Shown here in pieces: positions 1 to 4,411 of a DNA stretch of 5,197 nucleotides. Location: contig JAIRXA010000148.1 of assembly GCA_031268525.1 (NCBI GenBank), positions 1-5,197 on the forward strand, written 5' to 3'. The DNA is from Coriobacteriales bacterium (lineage in GTDB: Bacteria > Actinomycetota > Coriobacteriia > Coriobacteriales > UBA8131). The translations under genes and the position numbers were made by a program. Position 1 is the stretch's first letter; each line of letters starts with the position of its first letter. Under the pieces are notes generated by a model. The model did not search any database, had not been told where the DNA came from, and worked only from the letters and a program-made list of their open reading frames with translations.

Positions 1-19
1 GCATGGTAAGCGGCATCTC

Positions 20-48
20 GATCCTTCCTCCCCTGTGGTGGAAGGATC
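20..48. terminator. Perfect 9-bp inverted repeat, possible terminator
   Basis: GATCCTTCC (20-28) and GGAAGGATC (40-48) are perfect inverted copies around an 11-base loop. On the plus strand the stem is followed by AATTTTC, a weak T-run, so it could end a plus-strand transcript entering from outside the window. On the minus strand the stem starts inside the TGA (47-49) that closes the broken nucleotidyltransferase frame, and no T-run follows. It could therefore be a bidirectional terminator or an end of a lost mobile element. The pairing is seen directly; the role is inferred. Confidence 0.35.
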
Positions 49-324
49 AATTTTCAAGTACATTTCTATTTTGAGGCAACGAATACGTTTCGAGTACTTT
101 TTTTATGAGGCGACGCGGACCGTTGACCGTTGACACCAGCTCAGCCATACTCGGCGGTGCGCCGACCCAGTTTGCGTCGATGTCAATCGTCGGCCTGTCG
201 AGTACGACCAACCCGCTCTCCACCAAGATCAGCTTCGTGATAAGCCCGCCCACAAAGAAAATCGGGCGTCCATCTCAGAGACCCGCCCCAATATCTGATA
301 CATCCTTCGCTCAAGCTCTGTCAT
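47..324 (-). pseudogene. AbiEii/AbiGii-like nucleotidyltransferase toxin, frameshifted and truncated
   Basis: This is the N-terminal part of an AbiEii-type (DUF1814-like) nucleotidyltransferase, the toxin of type IV toxin-antitoxin and abortive-infection pairs. It probably starts at ATG 324-322, with a run beginning MTELERRMYQILGRVSEMDA. The homologous sequence then continues in another frame from about 265 (PIFFVGGLITKL, then RPTIDIDANWVGAPPSM). The GG followed by a DID motif is the nucleotidyltransferase active-site signature. Adding one C to the CCC run at 265-267 would join the two parts as SEMDA-PIFFVGG, the order expected for this family, so a one-base deletion (or a sequencing error) is likely. 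Similarity ends near position 125 after STVN, and an unrelated tail leads to TGA at 47-49. The family is usually around 250-300 residues, so most of the protein is missing. The start overlaps the previous frame by 14 bases, as in coupled antitoxin-toxin pairs. Family assignment is from recalled sequence patterns, not a search. Confidence 0.65.
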
Positions 325-544
325 GGCTACCCCAGCAATAATAATCGGCAGCCCAATCCTTTATCTCGTCGGACCGGCCCCTGTTCTCAGGTAGTATCTC
401 AAGCCCGTCAAAGCTCTTGTTATGCGTGTGATAGTTGACATTTTCAAGCTCCCCGCAACGGGGGTTGCCCGGGACACCTCCGTCCCCTTCGACTTTCTTC
501 TCTACTATTTTGTGCTCTACCTTTCTAATTGACAGAGATTTGGT
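311..544 (-). pseudogene. Orphan coding-like frame without a start codon, possible antitoxin remnant
   Basis: A 77-codon open stretch lies between TGA 545-547 and TGA 311-313 and contains no ATG, GTG or TTG, so it cannot be an independent gene as it stands. The translation looks protein-like: a charged, lysine-rich start (KVEHKIVEKKVEGDGG), then CGELENVNYHTHNKSFDGLE, then ENRGRSDEIKDWAADYYCWG. I do not recognise the family. Its stop overlaps the ATG of the nucleotidyltransferase by 14 bases (311-324), which is the layout of an antitoxin gene coupled to its toxin. It may therefore be the 3' end of an AbiEi-like antitoxin whose 5' end was lost, but I see no winged-helix motif to support that. 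It is in the same frame as the VapD-like gene just upstream, so a readthrough fusion is a less likely alternative. Confidence 0.35.
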
Positions 545-925
545 TCAGATGGTTATCTCATCGTCGCCCGGAAGAGCGGATGGGATGTCTGCAACAGGCA
601 TTGATGGCTCTCGCACAAGACCCTTGATGGCATTGAGCATATTAGACTGTGAAGTGACATTGGTGGCATCGAACTTGTCTACGCACTCGATGAGTCAAGG
701 CATCTTTGATGTCATCACATTGAGTACAAGATCATAAACCTCGGCGTAACTCATGGCTGACTCAGAGAGGTAACCCGAGTATTGATGGTGTCCAAAGCCA
801 TTATTGGAGAAGAACCCCTGGATTAGAGAGTAAGCCCTACGGTAGCCATCATGACCAAATTCACCCCTCAGTCTCTCGGTACTGAGGTCGAAGTTAACCA
901 TCTTCAGTCGTCGCTGTACAGCCAT
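545..925 (-). pseudogene. VapD-like (Cas2-fold) toxin with in-frame TGA
   Basis: This is a VapD-type small endoribonuclease homologue; the family shares the ferredoxin-like fold of Cas2 and cleaves RNA as a toxin. From ATG 925 it shows the early strand motif NFDLST (residues 11-16), a helix containing YRRAYSLIQGFF, then GFGHHQYSGYLS (43-54) and MSYAEV (58-63). Codon 77 is TGA (695-697), directly after SKMP. Beyond it the same frame continues LIECVDKFDATNV. In relatives this segment reads roughly xxPWLxxCVxxFDxTN, so the TGA sits where a conserved tryptophan is expected and a TGG-to-TGA change is the simplest explanation. The frame then runs to TGA 545-547, about 127 codons in all. The 76-residue product without the C-terminal strand is probably inactive. 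The start follows the upstream gene's stop by three bases with no clear Shine-Dalgarno, suggesting translational coupling; ATG 901 is a second start candidate. The VapD call is from recognised motifs; inactivation is inferred. Confidence 0.6.
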
Positions 926-928
926 ATG

Positions 929-1249
929 TCAGGCACTTGCCAGATAGCGCCCAGTGCAAAATTCCTTAAAGTCCTCCACTACGTAATCTTCTGGATCATC
1001 GCTGTCCTCGGAATTGAAGTAGAGCCAAGTGTCTACGTTGTCCATGAACCAACCCTTTTTGCCCAGAGTGACCATAGCGAGGCCGAAGTTACCAAAGTCG
1101 TCCGGCGATCCCGTGCCAACATAGAAATCATCGCCATCTTTGGAGAAGCGCAGGCGATTCACGAGGTAGTCGTCCAGAGTACCGTAAACTTTGGAGAGAC
1201 TGTAGCGCCCTGAGCGCTCTATCTTCTGCTCGTCCATCTTTATCTGCAT
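929..1249 (-). CDS. Hypothetical acidic protein upstream of VapD-like gene, candidate antitoxin
   Basis: The gene encodes about 106 residues from ATG 1249; ATG 1237 and TTG 1270 are also in frame, and none has a good Shine-Dalgarno. I do not recognise a named family. The protein is compact and soluble-looking: a basic start (IERSGRYSLSKVYGTLDDYL), a middle rich in aromatic and glycine residues (YVGTGSPDDFGNFGLAM, then GWFMDNVDTWLYF) and a strongly acidic patch (SEDSDDPEDYVVEDF, residues 80-94). No signal peptide or membrane segment is visible. The stop (929-931) is three bases before the VapD-like start, so the two were probably one transcript with coupled translation. The known VapD partner VapX is also a small protein encoded upstream of its toxin, which makes an antitoxin role plausible, though I see no clear sequence likeness to VapX. 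The region is visibly richer in A and T than the ffh-ftsY block, consistent with acquisition by transfer. Confidence 0.6.
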   Translation of the reverse strand: MQIKMDEQKIERSGRYSLSKVYGTLDDYLVNRLRFSKDGDDFYVGTGSPDDFGNFGLAMVTLGKKGWFMDNVDTWLYFNSEDSDDPEDYVVEDFKEFCTGRYLASA

Positions 1250-1301
1250 CTTTATCACGTTCTTGTCCAATCAATGACTGCGATTCAATGATGCAGCTTT
1301 A

Positions 1302-1310
1302 ATTTTACCA
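1302..1310 (-). promoter_or_regulatory. Candidate extended -10 promoter for the toxin-like operon
   Basis: On the minus strand the sequence reads TGGTAAAAT, which fits an extended -10 element (TGn followed by a five-of-six match to TATAAT). It lies about 50-60 bases upstream of ATG 1249, between the folded element at the tRNA side and the operon. No convincing -35 hexamer is seen 16-18 bases further upstream, which is tolerated for extended -10 promoters. This is the only plausible promoter I see for the leftward genes. Confidence 0.3.
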
Positions 1311-1384
1311 CGAAGCAGGCAATCCCTAAGTAGGCGCTTCCTTTAGCGACGCCCATATGAGTACGGGTGTTGATAAAGGAACAT

Positions 1385-1406
1385 ATGGTGTCGGCGGAGG
1401 GATTTG
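1385..1406. repeat. Distal att-like copy of the tRNA-Leu 3' end
   Basis: These 22 bases (ATGGTGTCGG followed by CGGAGGGATTTG) are identical to 1563-1584, which covers the encoded CCA, acceptor strand and part of the T arm of tRNA-Leu. Orientation is the same and the copies start 178 bases apart. Duplication of a tRNA 3' end is the classic footprint of tyrosine-recombinase integration. No integrase gene is visible in the window, so attachment-site status is inferred. Confidence 0.6.
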
Positions 1407-1540
1407 CCAAGCGCTTCGGCGCGCTGCGCCTCGCGCTTGTAGACCTCGCTTACTTCGTTCGCTCGGACCTTCAGCCTGGCGGCGCGCCACTGGCGCCCCG
1501 CCTCAACGGCTGAAGCCTTCTCGGGGTTCAAATCCCTCCG
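1395..1540. other. Highly structured 146-bp element with 12-bp perfect inverted ends
   Basis: The ends CGGAGGGATTTG (1395-1406) and CAAATCCCTCCG (1529-1540) are perfect inverted repeats. Inside are two nested GC-rich hairpins. The first, 1409-1438, pairs AAGCGC with GCGCTT around GGCGC-GCT-GCGCC. The second, 1470-1514, pairs TTCAGCC with GGCTGAA around GGCGG/CCGCC and an inner GCGCC-ACT-GGCGC. The whole can fold as a closing stem with at least two arms, in either strand. The inverted ends reuse the T-arm sequence of the neighbouring tRNA-Leu. An open frame crosses it on each strand, but both look like by-products of the repeats and neither has a recognisable product. Possible identities: a MITE-like or palindromic repeat element, a recombination site, or a structured RNA. 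Pairing is seen directly; function is unknown. Confidence 0.55.
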
Positions 1541-1562
1541 AAAATCTATTCGTCTGGTAGAG

Positions 1563-1584
1563 ATGGTGTCGGCGGAGGGATTTG
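1563..1584. repeat. Proximal att-like repeat within tRNA-Leu 3' end
   Basis: This is the tRNA-side copy of the 22-base direct repeat, identical to 1385-1406. It begins one base beyond the encoded CCA and ends in the T loop, so the tRNA gene stays whole. A longer inverted match also exists: the 17 bases 1573-1589 are the exact inverse of 1524-1540, with 32 bases between them. The T-arm sequence is thus present three times within about 200 bases. Confidence 0.6.
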
Positions 1585-1649
1585 AACCCTCACGTCCATT
1601 CGGACACTAGCCCCTCAAGCTAGCGCGTCTGCCGTTCCGCCACGCCGAC
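1564..1649 (-). tRNA. tRNA-Leu (anticodon GAG)
   Basis: The minus strand folds as a class II tRNA of 86 bases including an encoded CCA. The acceptor stem pairs GTCGGCG with CGCCGAC, and the discriminator base is A. The D arm carries GCGGAACGGCAGACGC. The anticodon stem CTAGC/GCTAG encloses loop TTGAGGG with anticodon GAG (reads CUU/CUC). The long variable arm pairs GTCC with GGAC, and the T arm is GAGGG-TTCAAAT-CCCTC. The long variable arm and A73 fit leucine identity. It lies 27 bases downstream of secG on the same strand, with only a small hairpin (ACGCC-CCAA-GGCGT, 1659-1672, plus-strand reading) between, so co-transcription and processing are plausible. Its 3' end is duplicated at 1385-1406. 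Confidence 0.95.
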
Positions 1650-1676
1650 TTCTGTGGCACGCCCCAAGGCGTCGTC

Positions 1677-1937
1677 TTATGCCCCCGTCGCGACCGTGCC
1701 CTGGGGGTAGATGAGCATCAGGATGAGTAGGGTCAGGAAGAAGACAACTGCCAGTACGATGGTGATGCGGTCGAGATTCTTCTCCACGATACTTGTTCCC
1801 GTGGTGTTGCTGTATACCGAACCGGCGATGATATCTGAAAGGCCTGTGCCCTTGCCAGAGTGAAGCAAGACGAACAGGATAAGGCCGATGCCGGACAACA
1901 GCCAGATGATCAGCACGATAATCAGTAAGGGACCCAC
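1677..1937 (-). CDS. secG: Preprotein translocase subunit SecG
   Basis: SecG is the small auxiliary subunit of the SecYEG channel and assists SecA-driven export across the cytoplasmic membrane. The 86-residue product has the family layout: a first membrane helix at about residues 4-25, a conserved loop HSGKGTGLSDIIAG (26-39) matching the usual xSGKGxGLS motif, a polar stretch, and a second membrane helix at about 57-77. The length is typical. The start is GTG 1937, supported by AAAGAGG ending six bases upstream and by the hydrophobic segment beginning almost at once. It diverges from the DUF1638 gene and is followed closely by tRNA-Leu. No defect is seen. Confidence 0.92.
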   Translation of the reverse strand: MGPLLIIVLIIWLLSGIGLILFVLLHSGKGTGLSDIIAGSVYSNTTGTSIVEKNLDRITIVLAVVFFLTLLILMLIYPQGTVATGA

Positions 1938-1994
1938 AACAAACCTCTTTCAGCCAACTCAGCTCACTCAGCTAATGAAAACACGCGAACGGAT

Positions 1995-2023
1995 ATACTA
2001 CTACATATCGGCCAGACAGGCAA
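1995..2023 (-). promoter_or_regulatory. Candidate promoter of secG and tRNA-Leu
   Basis: On the minus strand a -35-like TTGCCT (2018-2023) and a -10-like TAGTAT (1995-2000) are separated by 17 bases, each matching four of six consensus bases. Transcription would start near 1988, about 50 bases before the secG GTG. An overlapping plus-strand TATACT (1994-1999) could be the -10 of the divergent DUF1638 gene, though I see no good -35 for it. Confidence 0.4.
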
Positions 2024-2036
2024 AGGGACGCGATAC

Positions 2037-2043
2037 GAGGGAG
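2037..2043 (+). promoter_or_regulatory. Ribosome binding site fixing a GTG start for the DUF1638 gene
   Basis: GAGGGAG lies six bases upstream of GTG 2050. In-frame ATG codons further upstream (1888, 1975) lack such a site, and 1888 lies inside secG on the other strand. This favours the GTG start and a 251-residue protein. Confidence 0.7.
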
Positions 2044-2049
2044 ATCGTA

Positions 2050-2805
2050 GTGAAATACCTCAAAGTACTTGCTTGCAAGGTGATGTTTCGTGAGCTGTCC
2101 TATCTGGCAGCCCTCAGCGACAATGTCTGCGACATCACCTGGCTCAACTGGGGACTACATAACGAGATCGGTGCCATCAATAAGGTGCTCACCGATCATG
2201 TCGCTGCTCTGGACGCGCACGCTGACATTCACACTACCTTTCCACCTTATGGCGGCGACTTCGACGCCGTCTTGATCGGCTACGGGCTGTGTTCCAATGG
2301 CATCGTCGGTCTTCGGTCGCAACGTTATACTCTGGTCATTCCGCGGGCGCACGATTGCATTACGCTGTTTTTGGGTTCCAAAGAGCGCTACCAGCAGGTA
2401 TTTGCCGAGGCAGGAGGCACGTACTTCTACACACCCGGCTGGATTGAGAACTCTGCGATCATATCTGAACGCCGTCGTGAGTATAAACTTGCAGAATATG
2501 GGAAACAGTTTGGGGAGGAAGCAGCCGAGGATATTCTCGAGATGTACGATGAGTGGGTGGCGCATTATTCGCGGCTTGGCCTGGTGAGCTGGCAGGAGTT
2601 TGCTGAGCGGGAGTTCGCCGTGCGAACGGCGGACGAGGCGCGAAGCGGCGCTGAGTATGCTGGTTGGGAAGTTGAGCACCTGAGAGGCGACAGCTCACTT
2701 CTCAGCGACTTCATCGCAGGAAACTGGGATAACGAACGTTTCCTCGTGGTTCCTCCGGGCGAGACGGTCAGGGCGACCTACGGTCCGGATATCATCGGGT
2801 ACTGA
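2050..2805 (+). CDS. DUF1638 family protein
   Basis: The 251-residue protein matches the DUF1638 pattern I recognise, whose biochemical role is not established to my knowledge. Signature segments are LKVLACKVMFREL (4-16), IGYGLCSNG (76-84), IPRAHDCITLFLGS (97-110) and TYFYTPGWIE (124-133). Cys9, Cys81, His101 and Cys103 lie in these conserved segments and could form a metal or cofactor site; this is inference. The C-terminal half is more helical and charged, with no membrane segment or signal peptide, so a cytoplasmic protein is expected. The start is GTG 2050 with a strong Shine-Dalgarno; upstream ATG options would overlap the secG promoter or gene. Relatives are often found near corrinoid-dependent methyltransferase genes in anaerobes, but no such gene is visible here. 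It sits alone, divergent from secG and convergent with ffh, so its own transcript is likely. Confidence 0.85.
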   Translation: MKYLKVLACKVMFRELSYLAALSDNVCDITWLNWGLHNEIGAINKVLTDHVAALDAHADIHTTFPPYGGDFDAVLIGYGLCSNGIVGLRSQRYTLVIPRAHDCITLFLGSKERYQQVFAEAGGTYFYTPGWIENSAIISERRREYKLAEYGKQFGEEAAEDILEMYDEWVAHYSRLGLVSWQEFAEREFAVRTADEARSGAEYAGWEVEHLRGDSSLLSDFIAGNWDNERFLVVPPGETVRATYGPDIIGY

Positions 2806-2863
2806 GACAGCGTCGAATAAATCAAAGAATCTGTCAGCCTTTTGCCAAACCGGCGAGTGAGCG

Positions 2864-4291
2864 TTATTTGAGCAGGTTTTCGAGGCCTTTGAGATCGGCA
2901 GGCGAGAATCCGCCTCCCATACCGCCCAAGCCACGCATCGAGGGGCGACGGCCCTTCTTTCCACTCTTCCCCTTCTTGCCCTTGCCTTTGCTGCTCGCGC
3001 GCTGCTCCTGCGTAAGCTGCATTCGTTTGACCATCTTGCGAGTCTCGTTAAACTGTGTGAGCAGAGCGTTCACGTCGCGTACCTCCACACCGGCACCGGA
3101 GGCGATGCGTGCGCGACGTGAGCCATTGATGATCGAGGGCTTGAGCCGCTCCTTTGTGGTCATCGAATGGATGATGACCTCCATACGATCAAGCGCGCCC
3201 TCATCCACCTGACCGGCGCCCAGAGCCTTCTCGCCGCCGGGAAGAGCTTTGAGCAGACTGGACAGGCCACCCATCTTGCGAACCTGACGATTGATGGTGA
3301 GAAAGTCGTCGAAGTTCAGCTCGGCGCGAGCCATGCGTTCGGTCTCAGCCTGCGAGAGCTCCTCGTCGGCCGCTGCTTGGGCTTTCTCGATCAGGGTCAC
3401 CACATCGCCCATGCCAAGGATGCGCTTGGCCATGCGATCGGGATGAAACTCCTCCAGCGAAGAAGGCTTCTCGCCCTCGGAGATGAATTTGATCGGTTTG
3501 CCGGTGATCTCGCGAATCGACAGCGCCCCACCACCGCGTGCGTCGCCGTCCATCTTGGCCATGATCACACCGTCAAAGTCGACGCGTTCGGCGAAGGCCT
3601 GCGCCACATTGACGACATCCTGACCGGTCATGGCATCGACGACCATCAGTATCTGGTCGGGATTGACAGCCTTCTTGATGGCCTCGGCTTCGGCCATCAT
3701 CTCCTCGTCAACATGCAGGCGTCCCGCCGTATCGATGATCACGACATCCCTGAGCTTGTCGATGGCTTCGCGCACTGCTGCCTCGGCGATTTTGATCGGA
3801 TGACTGCCGTCGCCCCGAAAGACCCTGACGTCGATCTCCCTGCCCAGTGCTTCGAGTTGATCGGCGGCAGCGGGTCGATAGACATCGCAGGCTACCAGCA
3901 GGGGAGCGTGCCCCTGAGCCTTGAGACGATAGGCAAGCTTGCTGGCAGCGGTGGTTTTACCTGAACCCTGCAGTCCCACGAGCATCAAGATATTGGGGAT
4001 ACGGGAGGTGAGGGTGAAGCTGGAGTCGGTTCCGAGCAGTTCGGTGAGCTGATCGAGCACGATTTTGACGACGTTTTGCGCGGGAGTCAGCGAATCGAGC
4101 ACCTCGGCGGTCAGCGCCTTCTCCTTGACGGCTGCTACAAAGGACTTCACCACCTTGAAGTTGACGTCCGCCTCCAAGAGGGCCAGGCGGATCTCGCGCA
4201 TTGCGGTCTCGATATCGGCCTCGGTCAGGCGGCCCTTGGAGCGCAGCCCCGCAAAGACATTCTGTAGGCGGTCGGAGAGATTATCAAACAT
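2864..4291 (-). CDS. ffh: Signal recognition particle protein Ffh (SRP54)
   Basis: Ffh is the SRP GTPase that binds signal sequences of nascent membrane proteins, together with SRP RNA, and docks with FtsY at the membrane. The 475-residue product is full length. The N domain (about 1-90) contains ALLEADVNFKVV. The G domain has the P-loop GLQGSGKTT (106-114), DVYRPAA (136-142), DTAGRLHVDEEMM (187-199) and the base-specificity region AKMDGDARGGG (245-255). The M domain carries the RNA-binding run SRRARIASGAGVEV (391-404), then a lysine-glycine linker (434-449) and a glycine/methionine tail. Two G-domain sites deviate from the usual form: AKMD where TKLD is typical, and FISEGEK where FIGxGEK is typical. 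The invariant Asp, Lys and the GEK are kept, so activity is expected. ATG 4291 has AAGGGAG five bases upstream. It follows ftsY after a repeat array and converges with the DUF1638 gene 58 bases away, without a clear terminator. Confidence 0.97.
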   Translation of the reverse strand: MFDNLSDRLQNVFAGLRSKGRLTEADIETAMREIRLALLEADVNFKVVKSFVAAVKEKALTAEVLDSLTPAQNVVKIVLDQLTELLGTDSSFTLTSRIPNILMLVGLQGSGKTTAASKLAYRLKAQGHAPLLVACDVYRPAAADQLEALGREIDVRVFRGDGSHPIKIAEAAVREAIDKLRDVVIIDTAGRLHVDEEMMAEAEAIKKAVNPDQILMVVDAMTGQDVVNVAQAFAERVDFDGVIMAKMDGDARGGGALSIREITGKPIKFISEGEKPSSLEEFHPDRMAKRILGMGDVVTLIEKAQAAADEELSQAETERMARAELNFDDFLTINRQVRKMGGLSSLLKALPGGEKALGAGQVDEGALDRMEVIIHSMTTKERLKPSIINGSRRARIASGAGVEVRDVNALLTQFNETRKMVKRMQLTQEQRASSKGKGKKGKSGKKGRRPSMRGLGGMGGGFSPADLKGLENLLK

Positions 4292-4306
4292 TGGTGCTCC
4301 CTTGTA

Positions 4307-4411
4307 TCAGTGTGCGTTGGCTCTCAGTGTCATTTGGCTCTCGGTGTAGTTCGGCTTTCAGTATGATGTGGCTCTCAGTATGACGTGGCTTTCAGTGTGC
4401 GTCGGCTTTCA
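4307..4411 (-). repeat. Six 17-bp tandem repeats between ftsY and ffh
   Basis: On the minus strand six consecutive units of exactly 17 bases (4411-4310) follow TGARAGCCRMNNNAYAC, with a final TGA (4309-4307) opening a seventh. The first TGA is the ftsY stop codon. The first eight bases and the last four of each unit are nearly invariant, while the five central bases differ in almost every copy. The array ends four bases before the AAGGGAG site of ffh, so it fills essentially the whole intergenic space. Because 17 is not a multiple of three and each unit carries TGA (CGA in one), it is not a coding repeat. Possible roles are a protein-binding array, a structured leader controlling ffh, or simply an old tandem duplication that has diverged. 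Confidence 0.85.

Noticed and set aside
435..737. 100-residue plus-strand frame opposite the VapD-like tail
   Set aside because: Low-complexity Ser/Thr/Pro-rich product with no ribosome binding site; the minus-strand frame matches a known family.
1343..1531. 62-residue minus-strand frame and 67-residue plus-strand frame across the folded element
   Set aside because: Both lie within the inverted-repeat region, include tRNA-derived sequence, lack convincing ribosome binding sites and resemble no protein I know; stops are rare there because the DNA is GC-rich and palindromic.
1888..2049. N-terminal extension of the DUF1638 protein from ATG 1888 or 1975
   Set aside because: The extension overlaps the secG gene or promoter, looks non-conserved, and lacks the strong Shine-Dalgarno that precedes GTG 2050.
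2806..2863. Possible terminator between the convergent DUF1638 gene and ffh
   Set aside because: Only a 5-bp GACAG/CTGTC pairing with a 20-base loop and no T-run was found, too weak to call.
3167..3964. 265-residue plus-strand open frame opposite ffh
   Set aside because: It is antisense to a certain full-length ffh, and its composition is that of a shadow frame in GC-rich DNA.
4307..4411. CRISPR array reading of the 17-bp repeats
   Set aside because: The units are directly abutting with only five variable bases, far shorter than CRISPR repeats and spacers, and no cas genes are present; VapD shares the Cas2 fold but is not an adaptation gene.
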